A DNA stretch of 64,000 nucleotides from Affinirhizobium straminoryzae (GTDB taxonomy: Bacteria; Pseudomonadota; Alphaproteobacteria; Rhizobiales; Rhizobiaceae), in assembly GCF_007004135.1 (NCBI RefSeq), contig NZ_VJMG01000010.1:124001-188000 (forward strand). The letters are read 5' to 3'. The notes under the pieces are model-generated. The model saw nothing but the letters and a program-made list of their open reading frames with translations. It was not told the origin of the DNA and searched no databases. Each line of letters begins with the position of its first letter. Position 1 is the stretch's first letter. Of the stretch, positions 34,475 through 43,523 are shown piece by piece. The translations under genes were made by a program, and so were the position numbers.

Positions 34475-35500
34475 TCAGTTGGCCTTGGCGCCGATTTCCT
34501 TGTCCCAGCGCTCCAAAAGCGCCTTGCGCTTGTCCGGATCGCCATAGGTCTTGAAATCATAGTTGATCAGCTTGATGTCCTCGAAGCGCGGCGCTTCCTT
34601 CGGGATTTCCGCCTTCTTGTTGGACGGCAGCTGGAAGGACTTGGCCTCCTTCATGCGCGACTGCACATCCGCCTGCAGGGCCCAGTCGTACCAGATCTTC
34701 GCATTCTCGAGATTGCGGGCTCCCTTGACGATGGACATGGAACCGATCTCGTAGCCGGTGCCTTCGCACGGCGCGATCGACTTGACCGGGAAGCCTTCTG
34801 CCGTCTGGGCCACGGCATCATGCATGAAGACGATGCCGAGGGCCGTTTCCCCGCGGGCAGCCGCCTTGACCGGCGCCGAGCCGGATTTGGTATACTGGGA
34901 GACGTTGACGTTCAGCTGCTTCAGATAGTCGAAAGCCTTGTCTTCGCCCATGATCTGGATGAGCGAGGCAAGCGCGGTATAGGCCGTACCGGAAGAATTG
35001 GGGTTGGCGATCTGGATTTCGCCCTTGAGTTCCGGTGCCAGCAGATCGGCCCAGCACTTCGGTTCCTTGTAGCCCTTCTTCTTGAAAATCTCGGTATTGT
35101 AGCCCCAGCCGAGCGCGCCGGCGTAGACGCCAACCGTCTTGTAACCGGCACTTTCGGCCTGGCTCTTGGCCCAGTCCTGCAGCTCGTCCAGCATCTTCGA
35201 CTTGTATTCGAGGGTCAGATTTTCGCTGGCGGCCTGAAGATGCGGATCGCCCGTTCCCGCCCACCACACATCCGTCTTCGGATTGCGGGCCTCGGCTCGG
35301 ATCTTGGCATAGGCCTCGCCGGACGACATCCGCACCATGTTGACCTTGATGTCGTGCGTCTTTTCGAAGTCGCCCTTCATCTGTTCGCAGATGACCACAT
35401 CCGCCGCGCAGATCAGGTTGAGTTCGCCGGCCGCATGTGCCGGCAGGGCAGAAAGCGCCGTTCCGGCGAACAGCAGGGTGGAAAGTAGTGTCAGTCGCAT
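34475..35500 (-). CDS. ABC substrate-binding protein, AfuA-like (first copy)
   Basis: A 341-residue periplasmic binding protein with a clear signal peptide (LLFAGTALSALPAHAA). It belongs to the ferric-binding-like group, but the patterns VWWAGTGDPHLQAASE and NLICAADVVICEQMK resemble AfuA, a binding protein for hexose phosphates, more than iron-binding FbpA, whose paired tyrosines I do not see. GGAGGA precedes the ATG. It lies directly before the permease gene and behind a second paralogue. Substrate remains unproven. Confidence 0.88.
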   Translation of the reverse strand: MRLTLLSTLLFAGTALSALPAHAAGELNLICAADVVICEQMKGDFEKTHDIKVNMVRMSSGEAYAKIRAEARNPKTDVWWAGTGDPHLQAASENLTLEYKSKMLDELQDWAKSQAESAGYKTVGVYAGALGWGYNTEIFKKKGYKEPKCWADLLAPELKGEIQIANPNSSGTAYTALASLIQIMGEDKAFDYLKQLNVNVSQYTKSGSAPVKAAARGETALGIVFMHDAVAQTAEGFPVKSIAPCEGTGYEIGSMSIVKGARNLENAKIWYDWALQADVQSRMKEAKSFQLPSNKKAEIPKEAPRFEDIKLINYDFKTYGDPDKRKALLERWDKEIGAKAN

Positions 35501-35612
35501 GATTTTCCTCCGTTTGAATGCGTCTGAAGACAGATGAAAGGCAAACTCCTCGCTCTGCGGGACCGGCCTGCCGGCCGCCGCCTTGCTGCAAGGAGAGGGG
35601 ATGATGGGAGCG

Positions 35613-36650
35613 CTATTGGCTGGGTGGGTGCACGTCCGCGTCGAAGCGCGCAAGAAGGCGACTTCGCTCGGCAGGCGACCCGAAGGTCGCAAAATCGTAA
35701 TCGACCATCTTGATGAGAGAAAGGTCCGGTGCGCCAGCAGGCAGGCTCGCCCTGGCATTGGACGGAACCTGGTTCTGTCCTGCCTGGAAGCCCGTCGCCT
35801 GACCTTCAGGGCTGAGTGCGAAGTCGACGAAACGCTGCGCCTCCTGCAGCCGCGACGTGCCGCGAATGATGCTGACGGCGCCGATCTCGTAACCGGTCCC
35901 CTCGCAGGGCGCGACGATCACCAGCGGCGCGCCGGCCTGTTTCTGGGTCACGGCGTCATGCATGAAGGAAATGCCGATCAGCGCATCCCCCCGTGCCGCA
36001 GCCTTCACCGGAGCAGCGCCCGCCTTGGTATATTCCGCGACGTTGCGGTCAAGTGCCTTCATGTAGGCAAAGGCCTCATCCTCGCCGAACAGCTGGACCA
36101 GCGTTGCAAGCATGGTAAAGGCCGTTCCGGAAGAGGTCGGATTACCGGCAAGGATCCGGCCGCGATAGGATGGGCTGGTGAGATCCTTCCAGCAGTTCGG
36201 AGCCGATACATTCTGCTTGCCGAGAAGCTCCGAATTGTAGGCGAAGCCCAGCGCTCCCGCATAGATGCCGGCAGCCCTGCCGCCTGAGAGGGCAAAGAAG
36301 TTCTGCGCCCAGGGCAACAGGTCGGTTTCACGCGTCGAGGTGTAGGCCTGAAGAAGATCTTCCGATGCTGCCTGAAGATGGGTATCGCCGGTGCCGCCCC
36401 ACCAGACATCCACCGCAGGGGCATCCTTTTCGGCGCGGATCTGGTCGAGGATCTCGCCCGTGCTCTTGCGCACCATGTTGATGCGGGTGGCGGTGCGCGC
36501 TTCATAAGCCTGCTGCATCGTCATGCACCAGGCCTCATCCACGCCACACAGAATGTTCAGCCTGTCGCCGGCAAAGCAGGATGCTGCACCAAGCAGCCAA
36601 ACGGCAATCCCTGCGCACAAAGCGGCGCCAGCCCTCACGTCAACCTCCAC
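35613..36650 (-). CDS. ABC substrate-binding protein, AfuA-like (second copy)
   Basis: A 345-residue paralogue of the following binding protein (shared VWWGGTGDTHLQAASEDL, FMHDAVTQ, APCEGTGYEIG, VDYDF). Its signal peptide spans about residues 7-27. GTG at 36650 has GGGGAGG 6 bases upstream; GTG at 36638 is a possible alternative. It opens the leftward operon and is divergent from the two-component genes. Like the UhpC or PgtC pattern of periplasmic sensors, this extra copy might present ligand to the histidine kinase, though a second transport receptor is equally possible. Confidence 0.86.
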   Translation of the reverse strand: MEVDVRAGAALCAGIAVWLLGAASCFAGDRLNILCGVDEAWCMTMQQAYEARTATRINMVRKSTGEILDQIRAEKDAPAVDVWWGGTGDTHLQAASEDLLQAYTSTRETDLLPWAQNFFALSGGRAAGIYAGALGFAYNSELLGKQNVSAPNCWKDLTSPSYRGRILAGNPTSSGTAFTMLATLVQLFGEDEAFAYMKALDRNVAEYTKAGAAPVKAAARGDALIGISFMHDAVTQKQAGAPLVIVAPCEGTGYEIGAVSIIRGTSRLQEAQRFVDFALSPEGQATGFQAGQNQVPSNARASLPAGAPDLSLIKMVDYDFATFGSPAERSRLLARFDADVHPPSQ

Positions 36651-36752
36651 CTGGAACCTCCCCGTTCCATTCCTGAGCTGAAGGATGTCAGATCACGCGG
36701 TTTGCGCAACCGCCGGAATGGTTACCGATCTTTCAACGGTAAGCGAATGCAA

Positions 36753-36778
36753 ACGAATAATGTTACGAATATTACGAT
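36753..36778. promoter_or_regulatory. Repeated ACGAAT/ACGAT sites in divergent region
   Basis: ACGAATA occurs at 36753 and 36765, and ACGAT at 36774; TTACGA also repeats 9 bp apart. OmpR-type regulators bind direct repeats, so this is a candidate site for the adjacent response regulator controlling the transporter operon and perhaps itself. Confidence 0.4.
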
Positions 36779-36806
36779 CGTGACAGTTGGCTTCATCATC
36801 CAGGTT

Positions 36807-36835
36807 TTGAAGTTTGCACTCCGCTTGCCTATGAT
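36807..36835 (+). promoter_or_regulatory. Sigma-70-like promoter of response-regulator gene
   Basis: TTGAAG and TATGAT are separated by exactly 17 bases, with the -10 ending 21 bp before the GTG start. This is the best vegetative promoter match I see in the window. Confidence 0.7.
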
Positions 36836-36856
36836 CGCCCCCGGGAGGACTGCAAC

Positions 36857-37603
36857 GTGTTGAATCAGAAGGTCAGGATCCTGATCGTCGAGGACGATCC
36901 GGACATGGCGGAGTTGATCTCCGATCTCGTGGAGGCGGAAGGCTGGATGCCGTCCTGTGCATCCTCTGCCGAGGAGGCCGAGCAGATGCTGGCGCGGGAA
37001 CGGGTGCATCTCATTCTCGTCGATCACAATCTGCCCGGCATTTCCGGGCGCACCTTTGCCCAGCGCCTGCGCGCAGGCAGCCACGCGTCCATCGGCATTG
37101 TCATGGTCACCGCGGCAGGGAGTGCAACGGAGAGGGTTCTGGGACTGGAAACGGCAGCGGATGATTACGTCGTCAAGCCGTTCGAGCCCATTGAACTGAC
37201 CGCGCGCATCAAGGCCGTGCTGCGCCGGACAATCCCCTCCTTCCGGGTGGAGAAGGAGAGCGACCGGGAGCATGAGGCAAATGCGCTGCGTCTCGGCGAT
37301 TGGGCGGTGGATCTGGCAGCGCGGCGCGCGATCTGCCTTGCCGACCGCAGCCGGACGCTGACCTCTGCGGAATTTGCGCTTCTCGAAATCCTTGCGGAAA
37401 CGCCCAACCGCCCCGTCAGCCGCGCGCACATCCTCGACCGGCTCGGCGCCGAAACGGACAGGTTCATCGATCGCAACGTCGATGTGCTGGTGCTGCGGCT
37501 GCGCCGCAAGATCGAGCGCAATCCCGACCTGCCGCAGCACATTCAGACACGGCGCGGCAAGGGCTATGTCCTGCATACCGACGATGCCGAGATGCAGCCG
37601 TGA
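36857..37603 (+). CDS. OmpR-family response regulator
   Basis: A 248-residue two-component regulator. The receiver domain has acidic residues VEDDPD, the phosphoacceptor Asp56 (LVDHNLP), Thr85 and Lys107 (VVKPFE). The C-terminal winged helix (about 145-235) contains LTSAEFALLEILAETPNRPVSR and RNVDVLVLRLRRKIE. The start is a GTG with GGGAGGA 7 bases upstream. It overlaps the histidine kinase gene by four bases (GTGA). Being divergent from the AfuABC-like operon, it most likely activates it in response to an external sugar phosphate or related ligand. Confidence 0.94.
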   Translation: MLNQKVRILIVEDDPDMAELISDLVEAEGWMPSCASSAEEAEQMLARERVHLILVDHNLPGISGRTFAQRLRAGSHASIGIVMVTAAGSATERVLGLETAADDYVVKPFEPIELTARIKAVLRRTIPSFRVEKESDREHEANALRLGDWAVDLAARRAICLADRSRTLTSAEFALLEILAETPNRPVSRAHILDRLGAETDRFIDRNVDVLVLRLRRKIERNPDLPQHIQTRRGKGYVLHTDDAEMQP

Positions 37604-39699
37604 TCAGCCGGCATTTCCTGTCATCGATCGCGTTCCGCCTGCCCTTTGCCCTTGCCTTCATCTGTACCTGCGTCGTCATCCTTTCGGCGGTGGCGATCTA
37701 CGGGCTGCAGAAAGCCCGGGTGGAAATGGCAACCTACAGCGTGGAAGCGCTTTCCAGTCTGGCCCGGGCCTCGCTTGTGTCGCGGCAGGTCTCCGACCTC
37801 GTCTCCAGCGCGCCCTTTCTGATGAACGCCACCTCCCCCTATCGCGTCTCCAGCGAAAGCCGATCGGTGGTGGCCCAGGTGGACAGTCTGCTCGTCTCCA
37901 TGATGCCGGTCGGCGGGGAAGCGCCGGCCGGCGGCATCGCGACGGACGAGATCGTCAGCCTGCTCAGGACAATCCGCAGGCAGACATTGACGCTGGCAGC
38001 CCATGCCGACGCCGCACAGAGCCACAAGGCCGCCGCAGCGGCGGCACTCGGCGAGATCGCGACGGGCAGCCGCGTCGCCGATGCACGGCTGCGCGAGCGC
38101 CTGAATGTCATCGTGCAATCGGTCTCCAATGCGGCAAGCCTGTTCCAGCTGGGGGAACTGCAGCGACGCTACGTGGCCGAAACGGCAGCTTTTGGCCAAT
38201 CCGACAGGACCGGTCCCACGCTGTCACAGGCCGAGCTTCATCCCTACGAGCGGGTTTTCCAGGCACAGACGCAGTATCTCCTGGAGATGTTTACCATCCG
38301 CAGCGCCGTCGCACAGCTGCATTCGGTATCCCGGGATCTGTCCCACGCCACCGAAACCCAGAGCGAGGCGGCAGCCCTGCGCCTGAACGACCGCCTTTCC
38401 TCTGCCTCCGATGCGCTCAGCCGTCTTCTGGCCATGGTGGCGCTTGCCTCGCTTCTGGTGCTGGTTCTCTCGATCATCTCGATCCGGTCGGTGATGCGCG
38501 TCTCCCGCGGCATCACCGCCTTGTCGAACGGCATGAATGCGCTGACGAGAGGCGAGCAGAATGCCGGCCTGCCGGTCTATGCCGGAACCGAAACGGAACT
38601 CGTTCACCTGTCCGACGCGTTTCGCGCCTTCAAGGAAAGCGTCGATCGCGTGTCGCGGCTCCGGCGGACAGCCGAGGCGGCGGCGCGCACCATCCGGTCC
38701 ACCTTCAGGACCATGAACGAGGGCATAGCCCTGTTCGACGCCAGAGGCAGACCGATCACCATGAACCGGCGCATGATCGAACTGATGGGGCGCACAGGGT
38801 CGTCGCGCAAGCTGCCGCTGCGCCGCTTCGTGGAAACAGCACCCGCGATCGAGCCTCATCTGCTGCCATCCGGCGATGATGCGGGAACGCTGACGGAGCG
38901 GGTGAGCATCCGCCACCGTACCCGGGATCAGGAGATCATCGAGGTTTCCGTGTCGCGCCAGCCGGATGGCGGCATCGTGCTTCTCGCGCGGGATGTGACA
39001 GCGCTTGACCGTCAGGAGGCTGAAGCCGCCAAGGCACAGCGTCTGGATGGCATCATGCGGATGACCCATCAACTAAGCCACGAGGTCGGCAACATGATCG
39101 GCATCATCACCGGCAGTCTCGGCCTTCTCGAGCGCGAGGGCGGCTTTACCGAACGTCAGAGACGCCACATCACCCGCATCCGCAAGGCAGCAGACAGGGG
39201 CAGCGCGCTCGCAGGCAGCATGCTGTCGATCGGCAGCCAACAGGCGATCCACGCTACCTTGATAGACGTTGGCAGCGTGCTGCGCGGCATGGTGGATATC
39301 CTGGAAATTGCCGTGGGGGCAAAGAGCACGATCCGGCTTGATCTCTCCGGCACGCTGCCACCCGTCGCCCTTGATCCCTCGCTCTTCGAACAGTCCATCC
39401 TCAACCTTTGCCTCAACGCCGCAGCGGCCATGCCGGATGGCGGCTCTATCACCCTGTCGGCCAACCAGCAGGACCATGTGCTGATCGTTGCCGTCAGCGA
39501 TACCGGCACTGGCATGAGCCAGGAGATCGCCGACAAGGCTTTCGAACCCTACTTCACCACCCGCGGCAACGAGGGCGGCGCTGGGCTCGGCCTCGCCATG
39601 GTCTACGGATTCGTGCGCCAGAGCGGCGGGGACGTGGACCTCAGCTCGCAACCAGACAAGGGCACGACAGTCAGATTGAAGTTTCCACTGGGGTCATAG
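37600..39699 (+). CDS. Membrane sensor histidine kinase
   Basis: A 699-residue sensor kinase starting at a GTG that overlaps the regulator stop. A first membrane helix (LPFALAFICTCVVILSAVAIYGL) leads to a roughly 260-residue periplasmic sensor region of helical character. A second helix follows (LLAMVALASLLVLVLSIISI), then HAMP and a PAS-like domain (TMNEGIALFDARGRPITMNRRM). The H box has His494 (LSHEVGNMIG, an unusual HEVGN form). The ATPase domain has the N box NLCLNAAAAMPDGG, DTGTGM and GGAGLGLAMVYGFVRQSGG. No receiver domain is attached. It should phosphorylate the adjacent OmpR-type regulator. Confidence 0.93.
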   Translation: MISRHFLSSIAFRLPFALAFICTCVVILSAVAIYGLQKARVEMATYSVEALSSLARASLVSRQVSDLVSSAPFLMNATSPYRVSSESRSVVAQVDSLLVSMMPVGGEAPAGGIATDEIVSLLRTIRRQTLTLAAHADAAQSHKAAAAAALGEIATGSRVADARLRERLNVIVQSVSNAASLFQLGELQRRYVAETAAFGQSDRTGPTLSQAELHPYERVFQAQTQYLLEMFTIRSAVAQLHSVSRDLSHATETQSEAAALRLNDRLSSASDALSRLLAMVALASLLVLVLSIISIRSVMRVSRGITALSNGMNALTRGEQNAGLPVYAGTETELVHLSDAFRAFKESVDRVSRLRRTAEAAARTIRSTFRTMNEGIALFDARGRPITMNRRMIELMGRTGSSRKLPLRRFVETAPAIEPHLLPSGDDAGTLTERVSIRHRTRDQEIIEVSVSRQPDGGIVLLARDVTALDRQEAEAAKAQRLDGIMRMTHQLSHEVGNMIGIITGSLGLLEREGGFTERQRRHITRIRKAADRGSALAGSMLSIGSQQAIHATLIDVGSVLRGMVDILEIAVGAKSTIRLDLSGTLPPVALDPSLFEQSILNLCLNAAAAMPDGGSITLSANQQDHVLIVAVSDTGTGMSQEIADKAFEPYFTTRGNEGGAGLGLAMVYGFVRQSGGDVDLSSQPDKGTTVRLKFPLGS

Positions 39700-39941
39700 A
39701 GGTGCCGTTCGTTTCGATGGCTATCGCCGGTCGAGGCGGTCTGCCCGCTCAAGTTCAGACCCAACAGTGGTGATCTATGCCATCCGGCGCTGGCCAACCT
39801 GATCCAAGCCAACGCGCGGATCGCCGCCGTCACCGTGGTCAGACACGAAACGAAAACCTTTTCGGAAGAATACCGCCCAGTCGCCCCCGCAAGACCATGT
39901 GACATGGCGATGCCCCCAGAACACCTCCAAAACATCCATTT

Positions 39942-39954
39942 TTGGTACGACCAA
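39942..39954. promoter_or_regulatory. LldR-type operator O1
   Basis: TTGGTACGACCAA is a dyad with arms TTGGT/ACCAA and a 3-base centre, the form expected for FadR-subfamily GntR regulators such as LldR. An identical copy lies 85 bp downstream. Confidence 0.75.
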
Positions 39955-40026
39955 TTTTGAAATATAAAACGGAACAATCACAAAATGCTGAAAACAATAC
40001 AGTGCAGTTGTGCAGAACTTTAAAAT

Positions 40027-40039
40027 TTGGTACGACCAA
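40027..40039. promoter_or_regulatory. LldR-type operator O2
   Basis: This is the second exact copy of TTGGTACGACCAA. It ends 14 bp before the lldR start codon, just ahead of the AGAGGA ribosome site. Binding here would block transcription; with the upstream copy it could form a repression loop. Confidence 0.75.
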
Positions 40040-40053
40040 AACAGAGGACCACC

Positions 40054-40806
40054 ATGCCAACGCTCGCAGAACAGCTCGAAGCCTTCATTGTCCGCAGCCA
40101 TCTCGCCCCCGGAGCCCGACTGCCGCCGGAGCGGACACTTGCCGCGGATCTGGGCGTGTCCCGCTCGCGTCTGCGTGAGACAATCCAGCAGCTCGTCAGC
40201 CGCGGTCTGATCGTCAGCCGCCGCGGTGGTGGCAATTTCATCGCGGAACCGGCGGCCGATCTGGCTCTCGACCAGGCACTGAAACCGCTGCAGCCTCTGG
40301 CCGAAAGCGAGGCCGGCTACTGGCGCGACATTCTGGAAATCCGCCAGTCGCTGGAAACCGATGCCGCCTATTACGCGGCGCTGCGTGCCGGCCAGCAGGA
40401 CAAGGAAAGGCTGACGGCCGCCCTCGATGCCGTCTGCGCGGCTTCAGACGACGCGGCCGTGCAATCCCGGGCAGACGCCGCCTTTCATCTGGCCATCGCC
40501 GAGGCCTCCCACAATCTGGTTCTCAGACAGGTGATGTCCGGCCTGTTCAACCTGCTGAAGGTCAGCATCGCCGAGAGCCTGACGAAACTGCATCAGCTGC
40601 CGGATACGGTGGAAGCGCTGAACGCGCAGCATCGGTCCATCGTCGAGGCCATTCTTGCCGGACGGGCGGAGGAGGCGCGCCATGCAGCAGCGCTGCATCT
40701 CTCCTTCGTCGAGGACAGGCTGCGTCACATCGAAGAAGAAGCGGCCCGCCTGCGACGGGCCACGGCCTTGCGCCACACGATCCCCCAGGAGGACACGTCG
40801 CCATGA
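40054..40806 (+). CDS. lldR: GntR-family (FadR subfamily) regulator of lactate use
   Basis: A 250-residue regulator with an N-terminal winged helix ([31 protein letters not shown], about 23-55) and a C-terminal FCD effector domain ([42 protein letters not shown]). The start is fixed by AGAGGA 5 bases upstream; earlier in-frame codons lie inside the operator. It overlaps lldD by four bases, the standard lldR-lldD pairing. LldR represses until L-lactate binds; the two upstream dyads show autoregulation of the whole operon. Confidence 0.9.
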   Translation: MPTLAEQLEAFIVRSHLAPGARLPPERTLAADLGVSRSRLRETIQQLVSRGLIVSRRGGGNFIAEPAADLALDQALKPLQPLAESEAGYWRDILEIRQSLETDAAYYAALRAGQQDKERLTAALDAVCAASDDAAVQSRADAAFHLAIAEASHNLVLRQVMSGLFNLLKVSIAESLTKLHQLPDTVEALNAQHRSIVEAILAGRAEEARHAAALHLSFVEDRLRHIEEEAARLRRATALRHTIPQEDTSP

Positions 40807-41942
40807 TCATCTCGTCGTCGACCGATTACCGGGAAGCCGCCCGCCGTCGATTGCCGCCATTCCTGTTCCACTATATTGACGGCGGCGCCTATGCCGAGCA
40901 TACGATGCGCCGCAATTCGGAAGACCTCTCCGATCTGGCGCTGCGCCAGCGGGTTCTGAAAAGTGTTGGCGAGGTGGACATTTCGACCACCTTCTTTGAT
41001 GAAGCGGTCTCCATGCCGGTCGCGCTGGCACCGGTGGGACTGACCGGCATGTATGCGCGTCGCGGCGAGGTCCAGGCAGCACGCGCGGCGGCCAAGAAGG
41101 GCATTCCGCTCACCCTCTCCACCGTATCCGTCTGTCCCATTGAAGAAGTGCAGCAGAGCGTTGCCCGGCCGATCTGGTTCCAGCTCTACGTGCTGCGCGA
41201 CCGCGGCTTCATGAAGAACGTGCTGGAGCGCGCCTGGGCAGCCGGAATCCGCAAGCTGGTCTTCACCGTCGACATGCCGGTGCCAGGTGCCCGCTACCGC
41301 GATGCCCATTCCGGCATGTCAGGGCCCAATGCGCCGCTGCGGCGCATCCTGCAGGCGGTGACGCATCCCGCCTGGGCGGTGGATGTCGGCCTGCTCGGCA
41401 AGCCGCACGATCTCGGCAATGTGTCTGCCTATCGCAAGCAGAAGACCAATCTCTCGGACTATGTCGGCTGGCTCGGCCAGAATTTCGACCCTTCCATCGG
41501 CTGGAAGGATCTGGAATGGATCCGTGACTTCTGGAAGGGGCCGATGATCATCAAGGGCATTCTCGATCCCGAGGATGCGCGGGATGCGGTCCGCTTCGGC
41601 GCCAATGGCATCGTCGTCTCCAACCACGGCGGACGCCAGCTGGACGGCGTGCTCTCCTCGGCGAGAGCATTGCCGGCGATTGCCGAGGTCGTGAAGGGCG
41701 ACATGACGATCTTCGCCGATTCCGGCATCCGCTCCGGTCTCGATGTCGTTCGCATGCTGGCGCAGGGTGCCGATGGCGTGCTGATCGGTCGCGCCTTCGT
41801 CTATGCGCTTGCGGCAGCCGGCGGCGCCGGCGTGGAAAACCTGCTGGATCTGTTTGCCAAGGAAATGCGGGTGGCGATGACGCTGACCGGCGCCCGCAGC
41901 ATATCGGAAATCTCCGCAGACAGCCTGGTGCGCGCCGCCTGA
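40803..41942 (+). CDS. lldD: FMN-dependent L-lactate dehydrogenase
   Basis: A 379-residue FMN enzyme that oxidises L-lactate to pyruvate and passes electrons to the respiratory chain at the inner membrane. The catalytic His275 lies in [10 protein letters not shown], at the same number as E. coli LldD. FMN-binding patterns include [32 protein letters not shown] and [25 protein letters not shown]. Related glycolate or mandelate oxidases are possible, but the fused lldR-lldD arrangement favours lactate. A terminator follows. Confidence 0.92.
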   Translation: MIISSSTDYREAARRRLPPFLFHYIDGGAYAEHTMRRNSEDLSDLALRQRVLKSVGEVDISTTFFDEAVSMPVALAPVGLTGMYARRGEVQAARAAAKKGIPLTLSTVSVCPIEEVQQSVARPIWFQLYVLRDRGFMKNVLERAWAAGIRKLVFTVDMPVPGARYRDAHSGMSGPNAPLRRILQAVTHPAWAVDVGLLGKPHDLGNVSAYRKQKTNLSDYVGWLGQNFDPSIGWKDLEWIRDFWKGPMIIKGILDPEDARDAVRFGANGIVVSNHGGRQLDGVLSSARALPAIAEVVKGDMTIFADSGIRSGLDVVRMLAQGADGVLIGRAFVYALAAAGGAGVENLLDLFAKEMRVAMTLTGARSISEISADSLVRAA

Positions 41943-41977
41943 GGCAGCGCTGCACGCTCTCGATCGTCTCATGACCC

Positions 41978-42005
41978 GCGCGGGTGGCACGGCCGCCCGC
42001 GCTTT
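41978..42005 (+). terminator. Terminator after lldRD
   Basis: An 11-bp stem GCGCGGGTGGC/GCCGCCCGCGC (one T-G wobble) has a 3-base ACG loop followed by TTT. It lies about 35 bp after the lldD stop. Confidence 0.75.
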
Positions 42006-42113
42006 GCGTTGCGGCTTGTCAGAAGCCCTTTGAAAAACATGACACATCGTTCCCCGCACGTCCGGATCGATCGGGACACGCAGGGATCAGGCCACGATAC
42101 GGCAGTGACGACA

Positions 42114-43508
42114 TCACCGTTCACGCAAGCCGTCGTGCAGATGTTCCATCAGGGGGGCGAGAAGGAAATCCATGAGGCGCCGCTTGCCGGTGAGGATTTC
42201 GGCCTTGACGGACATGCCGGGCTGTATCGATGCGGTGTGATCGCCATCGGTCAGGGAGGCGCCGGGGTCAAGCACGACACGGACCGAGTAGCGCAGGCGC
42301 TCGCCCGCCTCCACGGCATCCGCGCTGTCCGCACCGCGCTCGGCTCCTTGCGGGGTTGCGCCGGGCAAGGGGCTGCCCACTTCGGCATCGCGATCGATGG
42401 AGACAACGGTGCCTTTCAGCAGGCCGAAACGGGTGAAGGGATAGGCATCCACCTTGATCTCGACCTTCTGTCCCGGTGAAACGAAACCCACATCGCGGTT
42501 GCTGACCTGAGCCTCGATTTCAACGGAGGCATCGATCGGGGCAATCGACAGCAGCTGCGCCGCCGGGGTGAGAACACCCCCGACCGCAAAGACATGCATC
42601 TGCTGCACCTGCCCGTCGATGGGAGCACGCAACGTGAGCAGCGCGATCCGGCGCTCGGCCTTGGCCAGCGCCTCATCAGCGGCAACGGCACGCTGCCGGG
42701 CGCTGGCGAGATCGGCGCTCGCCGTATTGGCAATTTCGGCCCCGGCGGCGATCAACTGCTGGCGCAAGCCCGTGATGGCGGCATCCACCGACACGAGCCG
42801 GGCTTCGTCGGCCTGTCGTTCGCCCCGGGCCTCGACCACCGCCTGCAGGCTTGACAGCGCCTGATACTGCGGCAGGAAGCCGCCTTGCGCCGTCTTGGAC
42901 ACGATTTCGTTGCGCTTCTCGATCAGCGGCAGGGTCGCATCCAGCTTCAGGATCGTCTGGCGAAGCGACTCGCGCTCGGCGAGCTTCTCGGCAATCGCCT
43001 GCTCGATGCCGGCGATCCTTGCATTGCGAGCCACCACCTGCGTCCGCAGCTGTTCCTCGGCGCGTCTGACCTCATCGATCGGCGCATCCGGAACCGATTG
43101 GAAGGAAGCCGTCTCCTTCCCTGCCAGAAAGGCATCAAGCCGCACGATGTCCAGCCTTGCCTGCGCCCCGTCCCGCCTTGCCCTGTCGAGTTCGGCCACT
43201 GCGGTCGTCTTGTCGAGTTCGATGAGCGGCGCGCCGGCGCGGACCACATCGCCAGGCTTGACGCGAATGGCGGCAACCGTCGACGTCTCGAAGGCCTGCA
43301 CGACCTGTGTGCGCACGGGTGTCACAAATTTTCCGGGCGCGACCGCAACGATATCGACGCGACCGAAATAGGCCCAGGCAATGGCACAGAGTGTGGCCAC
43401 TCCAATCGCGACGATGAGAAGGCGCCCCAGTGGATTGGGCGGCGTTTCCATCACCTCCAGGGCTGCCGGAAGGAAGCTTCGCTCGGGGGCATGAGAAAAA
43501 AGTGCCAT
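42114..43508 (-). CDS. Type I secretion membrane-fusion (adaptor) protein, HlyD-like
   Basis: A 464-residue adaptor linking the inner-membrane ABC exporter to an outer-membrane TolC-type channel. It has one N-terminal membrane anchor (LLIVAIGVATLCAIAWAYF), a lipoyl-like half (VRTQVVQAFETSTVAAIRVKPGDVVRAGAPLIELD) and long periplasmic coiled-coil helices. The second lipoyl half begins at LTLRAPIDGQVQQM, and the HlyD C-terminal beta domain follows. GGGAG lies 8 bases upstream. It is cotranscribed with the exporter gene 15 bp upstream. No tolC gene is in the window. Confidence 0.93.
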   Translation of the reverse strand: MALFSHAPERSFLPAALEVMETPPNPLGRLLIVAIGVATLCAIAWAYFGRVDIVAVAPGKFVTPVRTQVVQAFETSTVAAIRVKPGDVVRAGAPLIELDKTTAVAELDRARRDGAQARLDIVRLDAFLAGKETASFQSVPDAPIDEVRRAEEQLRTQVVARNARIAGIEQAIAEKLAERESLRQTILKLDATLPLIEKRNEIVSKTAQGGFLPQYQALSSLQAVVEARGERQADEARLVSVDAAITGLRQQLIAAGAEIANTASADLASARQRAVAADEALAKAERRIALLTLRAPIDGQVQQMHVFAVGGVLTPAAQLLSIAPIDASVEIEAQVSNRDVGFVSPGQKVEIKVDAYPFTRFGLLKGTVVSIDRDAEVGSPLPGATPQGAERGADSADAVEAGERLRYSVRVVLDPGASLTDGDHTASIQPGMSVKAEILTGKRRLMDFLLAPLMEHLHDGLRER

Positions 43509-43523
43509 GATCGATACTCCCGA

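Larger units (their letters stand above)
39700..40053. other. 354-bp gene-free region with lldR control sites
   Basis: The first two thirds hold no recognisable gene. The last 110 bp are AT-rich and contain two identical operators and presumably the lldR promoter; a TAAAAT -10-like hexamer (40021-40026) abuts the second operator. Confidence 0.6.

Noticed and set aside
31112-36650. Ferric iron (FbpABC) importer
   Set aside because: The binding proteins lack the expected paired C-terminal tyrosines, resemble AfuA, and have a phosphatase and two-component system as neighbours. Iron cannot be fully excluded.
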